From positions 310,001-374,000 of the forward strand of contig OX637801.1 in the NCBI GenBank assembly GCA_951802425.1: a stretch of DNA of 64,000 nucleotides, read 5' to 3'. Under the pieces are notes generated by a model that saw nothing but the letters and a program-made list of their open reading frames with translations, did not search any database and was not told the origin of the DNA. The translations under genes and the position numbers were made by a program. Below, in pieces: positions 1 through 10,167 of this stretch (position 1 is the stretch's first letter; every line of letters starts with the position of its first letter). The DNA is from Clavaria fumosa (taxonomy: Eukaryota > Basidiomycota > Agaricomycetes > Agaricales > Clavariaceae).

Positions 1-394
1 GTAGCTGATGAACCTAATTGTAGTTGTTCCTACTTGATGACTACAGCTGACTAGATGATAATGGGACTTTTAAAGGGAATACAACATGGTAGATTGAGAA
101 CACTTGCCTCCAGGTCGTAACCAACATTGATTTTGAGAGCCCTTGTTGACTGTTCACATGCTGGCATCCCTCCACCCAGGCATTGTATAAGAAACACATA
201 TTGTTTTGGCAGTGTTCATTCATCACCTAACTGTGCTCAGTTTATATGTGATGTTCATCTTGACCTAATCTCTACATTTAATAAATAGATAAATCTATAG
301 TGGATGAGCATGTTTTTAAAAAATTTAAAAAATTATAGTTGAAATGGCGAACCATTCTGGATAGCAACATATTGCCAATTCTGGTTAACCTCCA
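1..394. other. Unassigned left edge
   Basis: I see no supported gene here. The only open frame is a 61-codon minus-strand stretch without family features. Similarity to the Gypsy element on the right begins near 395, so this stretch is the flank into which, or from which, that truncated element was placed. A short A/T-rich run lies near 315-335. Confidence 0.4.
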
Positions 395-731
395 TTCACC
401 AAACTGGATTCTCAAACGCTGAGAAAGAAGAACTTGCCAGAACCCCTAGGCCTCACAGACAGGCAGAAGCAACACCGCTTTTTCGCTCTTCGCTACATCG
501 ATCGCCGTACACCGGTACCCATCACTCGCTGCAACTCCCCGGACGGACGACCGCCACGGAGCACCGTTTATCGTTCAGTTGAATGACAATTTATCAAAAC
601 CGGACCTTGGTCCTCGAGAGAGATCCGTGAGCAGAAGCTCCACCCAGGCTACTTCCCCAGAGAATTCCCCACGCTACTTACCGCCGCCCTTAACCAAGAA
701 ATATTCTGTCAGGCTACCGAAGGCCTGACGA

Positions 732-2040
732 TTGAGGACATCGAAAACGTCGAGTCCCCGCCGAGAACGCCCTCGCCCGCTCCTACCCAACGACCCCCTA
801 CCTACACCACCGCCTCGGTTCAGACCGACGCCCCCAAGCCCGAACCTGCCCCCCAGCGTTTCCTACGAGCACGCACAGCCAACGCTTGGCTCGTCATCGA
901 CACCAGCCGACACCCGCCCCGACTCGCCACTTGGGCGCCCATCAATCCCCGAGCGTACCCTAGTGCCTGGCCTCGGCCTGCTTCAGATATCCGAAGAAGT
1001 CTTCAGGATGCCCTCGGCCAGCAGAGCACCCTCGCCGCCATCCACGAACCTTGCCCTCCCCATTCGTCTCAATCCCCCATTACCTTGGACTCCTTCTCCC
1101 CCTCCTCAGTCTCCTCCATCTCCTTTGCCTCCGACTCAACGGAACTCCCGGACATCGACGAGGAACTCCGCGGATACGATGTCTAGCGGATTCACTATCG
1201 CCCCTTTCGACGGGAGCAGCGTTGCCTACCGGACTTTTGTTCGGCAGCTCAGATAGGTTCAACACAGACCTAAAACGAATTTTGTTTGCCCTGAACCAGA
1301 TGCGCGGAGGATACGCCGGAGATTGGGCCAACTCCGTGGTCGAAAAAATAGTCGCGAACCCCGCCTCATGCCCCACCTGGGCGGTCTTCAGAGGAAGTAT
1401 GGATGCCGAGTTTTCAGACTTGGTAGAGAAGGAGAACGCCTACCTTAAGCTTGGGAAGCTTAAGCAAGGTAAACGCCCAGTAAAAGAGTTCCTGACAGAG
1501 TTCGACCAGCTAATCGCGAAGGCCGAACTCTCCGAACAAACTCACAGAGACCTCCTCGTCACCCTCCTCGAGCCCGCCCTCAACTACAACATCACCGATC
1601 GCATCTATGCAGCTGCCGCCCTTCCACCCAACTATTCTGCCTGGAAGAGGAAGGCCCTCGCCATCGACCTGATGCTCGAACGTCGTGATGCCATGCGCCC
1701 CGCCCGGCAGGTCGTCTACGCGAAGCCACCCGATCGCCCGGCCCCGCGACCTTCTGCGCCCCCACAACATGACCCGAATGCGATGCAAGTCGACCGGATC
1801 CTGTCGCGCGGCAATTGCTACAATTGCCAGCAGCCCGGCCACCTCGCGCGCAACTGCCCACTCCCTCGCAAGCCCCCCCAAGTTCCCCGGATCGATGTCC
1901 GGGCCAACGACACCTCGACTGCGACCGCCGACGAGCTTGAGGCCCTGGTGGCCCAACTCCGCGACACTATCGAGGTGAAGGATAAGGAACTCGGGGCACT
2001 GAAAGAGGTGAAGGCGGATTTTCCTGAAGGCAAGGAATGA
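732..2040 (+). pseudogene. Gypsy gag, frameshifted (B1)
   Basis: This encodes the structural capsid/nucleocapsid precursor. The N-terminal part (732-1256) is a Pro/Ser-rich stretch in one frame, ending in the segment that begins MSSGFTIAPFDGSS. The rest (about 1255-2040) is in another frame and carries the capsid-like helices and one CCHC zinc knuckle (CYNCQQPGHLARNC, near 1818-1859), followed by an acidic, possibly coiled tail. Comparison with the minus-strand sister copy near 58790-58860 shows that B1 lost a few tens of bases near 1250, which explains the frame change. The end overlaps the start of pol (ATGA at 2037-2040), as is common for Gypsy gag-pol. Non-functional as it stands. Confidence 0.8.
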
Positions 2041-4955
2041 AGGAAGCAGCTTCCCCGCCTAAGTCCCCCCCCTGTACTAGTACCGCGACAATACCAGTCT
2101 CTGATTCGACTCCTGAACTGCTTCTAAGGATGACAAAGATAGTGGGCCGCCAAGAAACAGCCCAACTCGAATTCAAAGTTCGAATCTCCCCCCCTGCCTT
2201 CCCGAGTAGAGCCGTGCACGGGAAAGTGCTTATCGACAACAGCAGTACAACCTCGGTCATGGACCACAGCTTCGCCCATCGAAACCGTTTCCCCATGGAA
2301 CGACTCCCATCCCCGATGATCACAAGGAACGCAGACGGTACCGCAAACTCGCGAGGACCCATCACGCACTTTACAAAGGTCGCGGTCGAATTCGGTCTTG
2401 GACACCGTGAGATTATCGAATGCTACCTAGGCGACTATCCCGACTTCGACCTCGTTCTAGGTGATGATTGGCTCCGGAAACACAATCCGACCATCGACTG
2501 GTGAACTCACTCCCTCGAATTTCGACACTGCCGCGACCTTCCCTGCAGTGCTGTGGTCCGTGTCATCGCAAATGACTCCCCCGACTGGCCAGTTCTCTTC
2601 CCACGAGTATTTGGAGAAGAGTTTTATAACGTTTTACCCCCGCATCGTCCCGGAGTCGACATCGACATCCAGCTAGGGAACGATGCCCGTCCATACTGGT
2701 CCCAGATTTACCCGATGCCCAAGGCATACCGTGCAGAGCTCCAGAAGTGGCTAGACGAGAACCTCGCGACAGGACGGATCTATCCAGGTCAGTCGCCCTG
2801 GGCTAGCCCCCTCTTTTTCAAGAACGAAGGAGACAAGCTCCGGCCTGTGGTCGACTACAAACGGTTAAACGAAGTCATGGTCAAGAATGCCTACCCTCTC
2901 CCTCTCATCCAGAACATCTACGATCGCTTGCAGAAGTTCCGGTATTATTCGAAAATCGATATCCGGATTGGATTCAACAATATCTGGGCGTCGAAGGAGA
3001 GCGAGAAGCTGTTGGCGTTCATATGCGAATACGGCCAATTTCTCTGTCGAGTCATGCCTTTCGGAGTGACTAATGCCCCCACAATCTTCCAGGGTTTCAT
3101 GGACAGTATCCTGAAGGATCTGGTGGCCACCGGCCAGGTTTTCGTGTATATTGACGACATTCTCATCTGCTCCGACACCCGTGAAGAACTCCGCGACCTT
3201 ACCGCTCGTGTTTTCCAAGTCCTCCAAGAAAATTACCTGACCGTCAAACCCGCAAAGTGCGAATTCGAGCGGACGGAAGTAACCTTCCTTGGAAACAAGA
3301 TCCGGCAGGGAACCATCGAGAAGAGCAAGAAGAGATGCTCAGCTATCGATAACTGGCCAATTCCGAAATCCGCCAAGGACGCGCGCAGGTACACGGCCCT
3401 CGGAAGTTACTATCGGCGATACATTCCGAATTATGCCAAGATTGCTGCCCCTCTCCACGCCTGCACCGGCAAAGGTGAATTTAATTTAATGGACGCCACG
3501 CTAAAGTCGTTCTACGACATCCAGGATGCAATCAGAAACTCAGTCCAGGTCGCGATCCCACAAGACGGAATGCCATGGAAGATCGAGACGGACGCCAGCG
3601 AGATCGCGACCTCGGCTATCCTGTACCAGCAACAGGACGGAGTGTGGAGAATGGTGGACTGCCTGTCAACAAAACTCCAGGACGCCCAGTTAAACTACAA
3701 TGTCTACGACCTGGAACTCCTCGCGGTAATAAGGGCGCTCGAGGAATGGCAACACTACCTCCTCGGCCAGGATTTCGAGGTCCATACGGACCATAAGAAC
3801 CTTTCGTACTTCCGGAAGCCAAACCCGCTCAATGGACGCCAGAACTGATGGAGACAGTTCCTGTCCCTCTTCCGCTTCAAGATCGTCCCTCGCTCCGGAA
3901 AGTCGAATGCCGCCGCTGATGCTCTCTCCTGACACCCCGACTACGACGACCAACCTCCCCGCCCTGCCCAAGTTCTGTTGCCGGACCACTTCTTCCGGGT
4001 CAACGAAACCTTGTCCCTAATGGAGAAGCTGAGGATCGAACAGGCTTTGGGAACCCCTCCAGAAGAAGCAGAGAAGGATAAGGAAGGATACTTCTGGGTA
4101 CACGAGAAGCTCTGGGTCCCGACGTCGCTCGTGAAGGACATCCTCGACCTCCACCACTCGGCTCAAACTACCGTACACCCGGGGATCTCCAAAACCCAGG
4201 TCGCGGTCGCGAAGTACTGGTACTGGCCCACGCTTAAGAAGGACACCCGCGCCTACGTTATCGCCTGCGACGTCTGCCCGAGGATCAAACCCCGACGCGG
4301 ACGAAAGCCGGCTCCCCTCCACCCTCTCCCAATCCCCTCGTGACCTTGGCAGGTCATCAGTTGGGACTTGATCAGCCCAGTCTCGGAATCCGCAGGCTAC
4401 GACATGATCTTGGTGATCAAAGATTATTTAACCAAGACCATTGTCCTCGCCCCAACTGTCAAGGAACTCACATTGGAAGGAGCAGCTTCGATTCTCCTTG
4501 AAAAAGTCTACGCCTACTACGGGCTTCCGGAGAAGGTAGTATCTGATCGAGGAGGCCAGTTTATTTCCAAGTTCATGCGCGAAGTCTACGACAAATTAGG
4601 CATCAAATCCGCTGCTTCCACTGCCTACCACCCGCAGACGGATGGGCAAGTAGAGAGAGCTAACCAGGAGGTAGAAGTAGTCCTCCGCGCACTGACCAAG
4701 GAAGATCAGGCCGATTGGGCCGCCGTGCTCCCCCTCGCCCAGTTCGCTCTCAACTCGCGGCCTATCCGCGACTCAGACATCACTCCTTTTTCGGCTCTTC
4801 ACGGCTTTGACCCTGCCCCGATCCCCGATTTCCCCGCCAGCTTCGATATACCCGCCGCTGACGAGTTCCTTGCTCGGATTTCCGCTGCCCGTGACCGCCT
4901 CTGAGATGTCTTGCGGAAGGGACAAGCGACCGACTCCGCGACTTACGAGGATAGG
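2037..4955 (+). pseudogene. Gypsy pol: protease-RT-RNase H-integrase, stop-ridden (B1)
   Basis: One frame runs through the region, broken by TGA stops ending at 2504, 3848, 3932, 4343 and 4904. Domains in order: aspartic protease (2037-2504, active-site region VLIDNSSTTSVMD, in which the usual D-S/T-G is damaged); reverse transcriptase (2640-3450, with the YIDDILICSD catalytic box near 3148); RNase H (3570-3850, TDAS and THKNL-type residues); integrase with HHCC zinc finger (4150-4300), then the DDE core with D in WDL (near 4366), D in VVSDRGGQF (near 4540) and E in QVERANQE (near 4650). At each stop position the sister copy B2 has CGA, CGG or TGG. The chromodomain seen in B2 is missing. Reverse transcription and integration would not be possible from this copy. 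Confidence 0.85.
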
Positions 4956-5713
4956 AGCAACAAGGGACCATTTGCAGAAAAACAGCTTAGTCTGTTTAGC
5001 ATGTTATATGATAGTGGTCATCATTTAGAGCATCCATGATCAATTTCAAGAGATTTTCACAGTTAGATCTTGTGCTGTGAGGCCTGCAAACTTGTATGGG
5101 TACTTGTGTTGTTTAGGTTTGTAGGAAGGCAACTGTAGTCCTGGATGTGGCAGAGTAATTGAAACAAAGTCAGGGTGTATTATTCATGCACTATACTCAA
5201 TCTTTCAATGTGATCCCATTTGATTTAGGTGCCACCACAAGTACAAACTTGTGTGAGGATGTGAGAACTGGATTCTGACTATATGCTGGAATTGTTGCTT
5301 TGTGGGTGATGGGAGGGGGGAGAGAGGGATGGAATATGATAGGTATGGGATGGCCCAGTATAGCATTGCATTTGTTTTGGAATCCTATGGTTGGTTTTGA
5401 TAAATGGGAGAATTTTGACTGGGTTGGTCAGCAGCTTTGGCATGCATTGGGAAATGAGTTTTGGGAAAATGTAAACTATGGAAATTGAGGATTAGAGGGG
5501 TAGATATAGGCACACAAAATTTCAAAAGACTAGCTTGAGTGGTTAGCTTGCAGTAAAAGAAAGCGCAGATACTCCATCTGCACAAGGACCATGCTGTTAG
5601 TCTAGGACTCTGCTGGTTATTATTGACACTCTGGTGGAGACAGTTGATATTGTCATTCAGTCCAGATCTAGTATACCAGCAATTTGTAGTCAAAGCTTCT
5701 TACTATTGCCCCA
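4956..5713. other. No recognisable gene
   Basis: This is AT-leaning sequence between two retroelements. Open frames of 62-102 codons occur on both strands (for example 5300-5488 plus and 5385-5693 minus), but they have no domain features or splice-site context that I would trust. A purine-rich stretch (GGGAGGGGGGAGAGAGGG) lies near 5310. It probably represents older unique or decayed repeat DNA. Confidence 0.4.
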
Positions 5714-5876
5714 TATTGGATTTGGGTGAAAACACCCCTCCCTGCACATAGCCTAGTCGGACTTTTAACAGGCCTAGGGCAGTAGATTGGATTCCCTGGT
5801 GTTTATACCAGGTTCCCTGCTAATCTCGAGCATCGTCTCGTCATATCTGGACTCACCGATGACTGGAATTCCAACA
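5714..5876 (+). repeat. 5' LTR of gag-only element
   Basis: This 163-bp repeat is matched by 6867-7340 apart from a 10-bp indel, a few substitutions and the MITE inserted in the 3' copy. It starts TATTGG rather than the usual TGTTGG, and ends CCAACA. Confidence 0.8.
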
Positions 5877-5958
5877 TAAACACCCAGCATAACCCACCAC
5901 AGTCCTTACTGGTCAGATTCATCGTGCTGAGCACGGATTACGTTCATTTTACACTCAC

Positions 5959-6834
5959 ATGATGCCCAACGACGAAAACCATCACCACTGGTTCCCGCTG
6001 CTCAATGACTCCAACTATGTCGAATGGTCATTGCACATGGAGGCTGAGCTGATTGAAAGGGGGCTTTGGGACCAGGTCGTTATGGAGGTGGATGATGAAT
6101 GGAAGTCCATTGAGCAGACTGTAGCTGAGAAGGCTGGGGCGGTTGCAAAGAGAACTGTGAAGAAGATGGGGGAGGCAAGGGCAAGGATGATAGCACGGGT
6201 CAAGATGTTGCAGCTGGTACACATGCGTGAGCGGGATCCGATGGCAATCTGGGGCAGCCTCGCAACGACCCATCGCACTCGCGGGTTGGCAATGCGTCTT
6301 GCGAAATGGCGGAAGTTTTTAATGGCGGCCAAAGAGCCTGAGGAGTCGATAATTGAATGGACCAGTCGTGTCAAAAGCATGGCATTCGATTTAGAGGATT
6401 TGGGAGGGTCTGTCACAAGTGAAGATCTCATTGTGGTGCTAACTATGGGGCTCAGGACGGAATACGACTACTTCGTGGCTTCAATAGACGCTACTGCAGG
6501 GAAAGAGCTCGATGTCGAGCATGTCGTCACCCGCATGCTGAACAAGGAGGCACGCCATGCGATCGAAGGGGCCATGCCTGCAAACACGGCGCTAGTGGCC
6601 GTCGTCCCCCCCCGGAATCCGCTGAAAACACGCAAGTGCTGGCGGTGTGGCGAGGCAGACCACCTAAGCTCAGAGTGCGATGTTCCAAATGATGTTGAAT
6701 GCAATAAATGTGGGTCGGAGGGACACCTTACGAAGGCCTGCTACAAGCGTGGGGGAGGTGCGAAGGGGAAGTTGAAAGGTGATGACGGCCTGCAGGCGAT
6801 GTCGGCTACACTCGGTGGACCTTACACATTTTAA
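5959..6834 (+). CDS. Copia-type Gag with two zinc knuckles
   Basis: This is an uninterrupted 291-codon gene, the only one in the compact LTR element. The N-terminal part (about residues 10-40) resembles the start of Copia-type Gag (aromatic-rich, N-Y-x-x-W-S), and residues 60-205 resemble the helical UBN2-type Gag core. Two CCHC knuckles follow: C227-C230-H235-C240 and C248-C251-H256-C261. After a basic linker the protein ends shortly before the polypurine tract. The ATG at 5959 lies 82 nt after the 5' LTR. No protease, integrase or RT motif follows, so the product would form particles or bind RNA but could not copy itself. The open frame in a region full of decayed elements suggests it is young or maintained. 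Confidence 0.8.
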   Translation: MMPNDENHHHWFPLLNDSNYVEWSLHMEAELIERGLWDQVVMEVDDEWKSIEQTVAEKAGAVAKRTVKKMGEARARMIARVKMLQLVHMRERDPMAIWGSLATTHRTRGLAMRLAKWRKFLMAAKEPEESIIEWTSRVKSMAFDLEDLGGSVTSEDLIVVLTMGLRTEYDYFVASIDATAGKELDVEHVVTRMLNKEARHAIEGAMPANTALVAVVPPRNPLKTRKCWRCGEADHLSSECDVPNDVECNKCGSEGHLTKACYKRGGGAKGKLKGDDGLQAMSATLGGPYTF

Positions 6835-6866
6835 TCAGACGGCTCAGGGATGCATTCATGGGGGAG

Positions 6867-7340
6867 TATTGGATTTGGGTGAAAACACCCCTCCCCGCAC
6901 ATAGCCTAGTCGGACTTTTAATGTAGCTATACAGGCCTAGGGCTAGTGATGTAAAGGTCCAGTTAAGTCCAGTTCATTGAAGATTTTGCTGAAATTAGAA
7001 CTGGACCATAGGTCCAGTTCAGGCAAAATTTTGAACCTGAACCTTAAGTTCAGTTCAGTTCTGGTTCATGGGACTGAACTTTTGCCATATTTAGTAATGG
7101 TTCAGGCATTTTCAGTATCCTGAACCTCAAAATGGGTTCAGTTCTCTCAAATTCATGAACCTGAACCTGAACCTAGGTCCAGTTCTCTCAGGTTCAGGTT
7201 CAAACCTAGGTTCAGAACTGGACTGTTACATCACTACCTAGGGCAGTAGATTGGATTCCCTGGTGTTTATACCAGGTTCCCTGCTAATCTCGAGTGTCGT
7301 CTCATCATATCTGGACTCACTGACAACTGGAATTCCAACA
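6867..7340 (+). repeat. 3' LTR of gag-only element, split by a MITE
   Basis: It corresponds to the 5' LTR at 5714-5876. It is interrupted at the sequence CCTAGGGC by a 293-bp MITE. The 5' LTR shows the unoccupied site, so the insertion is directly demonstrated. Confidence 0.85.
6944..7236. mobile_element. hAT-type MITE, 293 bp, TSD CCTAGGGC
   Basis: The ends are inverted (TAGTGATGTAA at the left, TTACATCACTA at the right). The element is flanked by the 8-bp direct repeat CCTAGGGC (6936-6943 and 7237-7244); the uninserted LTR near 5775 has a single CCTAGGGC. The interior is built of many GGTTCAG / CCAGTTC motifs on both strands and has no coding capacity. The 8-bp duplication and TAG-type ends fit hAT transposases acting in trans. 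Confidence 0.88.
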
Positions 7341-7508
7341 TCCCAGTTGCCTAAGCCTTTACACTTGACACTATTTCTCAGAGTTGTAACATTATTATAA
7401 ACAGTGCAGAAAGCAGCCATGTTGAGATGGTATCTACAAAGATATATCTGGTATGTTGAAATGCCAGATGAGAAGAAAATTGGATAGGTGGAAAGCATTA
7501 CTAAGAAT

Positions 7509-8506
7509 TCAAGAATTGATTGCCCCAGCAAGGACACTCTCAAAAGTGCAAGAATCCCTCTCGCCTCCTTTTTCAGACCTCTTCTTTTCTTCTGATTTAG
7601 CTGCTTGCTTCACAGCCCTGCGCCTACGATTGCGCACTAATTTGCCCATTGCTCTATCAGTGTCCTCTTGAGGTTTGGTGGATTTTAGGGCAGCCTCTGC
7701 AATGTTCTTTTTGCACTGCTCCCAGATGACAGGTGGGAGAGATGTGATGCCATTGAGTTGGTGTCCACATGGTCCATGGAAACGTGCACGCTGGTTGACT
7801 GAGGTGCAACCCCAGTGGAAGTGTCGCCAGCTCACAGAAGTTTTATTCTATAGTCAGTATATTAGATAGACTATGGACTAAGTTGGATAAATAGGACACT
7901 CACCCTGATGTTGACACCTGGTTGACCATATAAGAGGACTACTTGGCCAGGCATGATATCTCTTTTCTCTTAAACAAGAGTAAGTCAAGGATCATCTTGA
8001 ATGAATCAACATTCACCTTCATTGCAGCCATTGGCATTGCATGTCATGCTGACAGATCCATCAGCAACAGAGATTTGAGTGCTGGACTCAAGCAGTATCT
8101 TGAAGTGGCATTGCTTGAGAGCTCCCTTGTTGCAGGCTTTTGCTTTGGCTGCCTTAGCAGCACTTTTGGCCTTGTTGAGTGCCTTGATATGTTTCGTAGC
8201 CTTTGCTGGACCCCTAGGGTTCTTACAGTATATTCAGGTATCAAACAGTGCATTTCAAGAACAGATGGAAATTAACTTACAATTCTGGCCTTTGCCCTTG
8301 TTCTCTTGGCATTTACAGCTGCAGGCTAAGGGTGAAGTTTGGTCAGTCAATCTCATACTGTCAGTGGGTGAATAGGACTTACAGGTGATGGGGTCATGCT
8401 TGCTGTTAAATGGCAAGTGGAAAAGATGGAGAGCGCCTTGTGGTGCAGGGCATACACACATCATGCGACGCATTATATATCTAGGCTGTAAGTATTTTTT
8501 TCCCAT
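7509..8506 (-). CDS. Possible spliced Cys-rich protein of unknown function
   Basis: Three coding-like stretches follow one another on the minus strand. Near 8506-8280 a Cys-rich segment contains MCVCPAP and CSCKCQ. Near 8230-8040 a Lys/Ala-rich segment is followed by C-rich residues (CNKGALKQC, CNANGCN). At 7835-7509 comes a basic C-terminal segment containing GPCGHQLNG and a run of Arg/Lys (NRRRRAVKQAAK) that could be a nuclear signal. They are in different frames and would have to be joined by introns that I could only place roughly. I do not recognise the family. It may be a fragment of a transposon-associated gene. The first exon could be truncated by the repeat region to its right. Confidence 0.35.
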
Positions 8507-9770
8507 GGAAATGAGTCATTTTTTGTCAACTGAGTCACTGAGTCATTACTTGAGTCATTACTTGAGTCATTATGGAGTCACTTATGCCATTCGATATCAC
8601 CACTTTTTTCTTGCATTCTCCTCCCCTTAGTCTCGCCGCCGCCTTCCTCATTGCGCGGTCTCCTTCCTCGTCACCTCGGTGCTGGCCGCTTCGCTGCTAC
8701 CCTACCGCGGTGTCCCGCCATCCTGTCTCCCTGCTTCCCCTCGGCCTCGAGCTCGATCCTCCCTGCGACAAACTGGGTATCGTTGGAAAACCCACCATCA
8801 CCGGGAGACAGACCACGAGCTGCAGTTGGCAAAATCAAGCCGATACTAAGGCAAAGGCGAGTGGGAATTTCAGCAATGCCAAGGTCGGTTTGTGGCCCCG
8901 TGTCCTGCCCCTCTGCGTAGATTGACCGAGCCTCGCATTGAACAATTGCCTTGTCAGGTTTCGGGTGGGATCATTGGTCGCAGCGGCGACAATGGTGGGC
9001 TTGACTATAAGGGCAGTCGACGTAGACGTGTGCGCGTGCGCGTGGCCATTCACTCGACGGGGATTCACTCGACGGGGCTTCAAGTGGTCCGGCCTGGCAG
9101 AAGGACCAACAACCGCAGCTGCGGCAACATCCTCATAAGCAGCGTTGTCTTTTTTGAGAAAGTGCATGGGGAACGGACGTCTTTGTTGCGCACCGCTAGT
9201 GCTAGCGCTGCGCTGAGCCCTGGTCCGCCCTCGCACCATATGGAAAAGACGTGTCGTCCTCGTTGGCGTCGAAGAAGTCGAGGTCATGAATGGACTTGCT
9301 AGGCGAGGAGAGCGGAGGTCGATTACACAATGGCCCCAGTCCCGCCATTGGTCTATGACCAATGCTGGGGGCTTGGGCCATTGCTGCTGCCGAAGCTACC
9401 ATTGTCGTCATCTTCATCGTCGTCGTCATCGCTGGCCGTGCGGCCGTTATCGTCGTCGTTGCCGACGGCCGCTGCCGCCGCCGCCATCGTCATTACTGGC
9501 CGTGGCCGTGCAGTCGTCGTCGTCGTTGACGGCCGCTGCCGCCGCCGCCATCGTCATTACTGGCCGTGCAGCCGTCGTCGTTGTCGTTGACGGCCACCGC
9601 AGCTGCCACTGTTTTTGCCTGCGTCTACGAGAAGGACTGCAGGATGGGGCGAGTCTTGCCAATGGGGGTTGTAGATCAAGAGATTGCTGACTCAGAGGGC
9701 ATTGGGCAAGGGGAAGCTGTTGAGGACACAACACTGAAACAGCACACAAGGTGAGGATGTCAGGGTTACA
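8507..9770. repeat. Low-complexity region with TGAGTCA and CGT/GCC repeats and palindrome P1
   Basis: The left part has repeated TGAGTCA boxes (about 8510-8582, spacing 7-16 bp), a 7-mer that matches an AP-1/Gcn4-type site. Further right, GTCGTC/GCCGCC repeats (about 9400-9600) create open frames on both strands that I regard as translation artefacts. A 50-bp imperfect palindrome (9331-9380) is shared with three other places in the window. No gene is supported. Confidence 0.5.
9331..9380. repeat. 50-bp palindrome P1
   Basis: This is an imperfect inverted repeat: TGGCCCCAGTCCCGCCATTG at the left mirrors the right arm, which ends GGGGGCTTGGGCCA. Related palindromes lie at 22166-22216, 32983-33033 and 34242-34291, each beside trinucleotide-rich DNA. 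Confidence 0.7.
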
Positions 9771-9771
9771 T

Positions 9772-9866
9772 GTAGCGGACCAAATAGTCCAGCGGGTTGA
9801 ACGCTCCACGTGAGCGCATTGAGGCCGGTTCACTCGAGTCGCGAGTTCGAACCTGTGCCAGGTACC
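9772..9866 (+). other. tRNA-like promoter stretch (possible SINE head)
   Basis: The sequence has an A-box-like stretch (TAGTCCAGCGGG, from 9785) and, 57 nt further on, a B-box-like stretch (GAGTTCGAACCTG, near 9843), spaced as in a class II (Leu/Ser-like) tRNA. The acceptor and T stems do not pair well, so it is not a functional tRNA gene. It may be the head of a tRNA-derived SINE or a tRNA pseudogene. No second copy was noticed in this window. Confidence 0.35.
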
Positions 9867-10167
9867 AGCTTTCCCATGGGATTTACGTACCCACCTGTTG
9901 CGTCTTAGGTCATGACTAGGGGGCTGTCTTGGCAAGTCTAACGAATCTGGGATGCCTACTGAAAGTGATTTATGATGCAACCTTGGCCATTCTGTTACCA
10001 TGAGATTGACCAATGCATTTTTGATACTATATATCATTTTAAGTACTTCCTGCTGTGATTAATCAAAGGTGATAGAGAGGCACTCATTGGTGCTGGGCAT
10101 GGATAAAAATCAACATATCTGTGATACATTATAGCAGACTGTCAATCACCTATTGCACTACTACTAT
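9867..10167. other. No recognisable gene
   Basis: This spacer lies between the tRNA-like stretch and the 3' end of the helicase gene. It would contain the 3' untranslated region of that minus-strand gene. No clear poly(A) signal was identified. Confidence 0.35.

Larger units (their letters stand above)
395..4955 (+). mobile_element. Gypsy chromovirus remnant B1, no LTRs
   Basis: This is a Ty3/Gypsy element in plus orientation, order gag, protease, RT, RNase H, integrase. It belongs to the same family as the full-length copy on the minus strand at 54205-60424 (B2): the sequences align from the 5' leader (near 395 here, near 59655 there) to just after the integrase core (near 4955 here, near 55285 there). 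B1 therefore lacks both LTRs and the integrase tail with chromodomain. No target-site duplication could be found, so it is a truncated or rearranged copy. Its premature stops are mostly TGA where B2 has CGA, CGG or TGG. Confidence 0.85.
5714..7340 (+). mobile_element. Compact gag-only LTR retroelement (TR-GAG-like)
   Basis: Two direct repeats flank a 990-bp interior: 5714-5876 (163 bp) and 6867-7340 (173 bp once a MITE and its duplication are removed). Both begin TATTGGATTTGGGTG and end GGAATTCCAACA. A purine tract (TGGGGGAG) sits directly before the 3' repeat, as a polypurine tract should. The interior holds a single intact gag gene and has no room for pol. Flanks end in CCCCA and begin TCCCA, a plausible 5-bp target duplication with one mismatch. 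This matches the plan of non-autonomous gag-only elements described in plants (TR-GAG); it would need pol functions in trans from a Copia-type partner. Confidence 0.8.

Noticed and set aside
5300..5693. Small protein genes in the spacer after B1
   Set aside because: Short frames with biased composition (Trp/Gly/Met-rich from a TGG/ATG-rich stretch) and no splice or domain support.
9772..9866. Functional tRNA-Ser or tRNA-Leu gene
   Set aside because: Box motifs are present but the acceptor and T stems do not pair well enough by eye.
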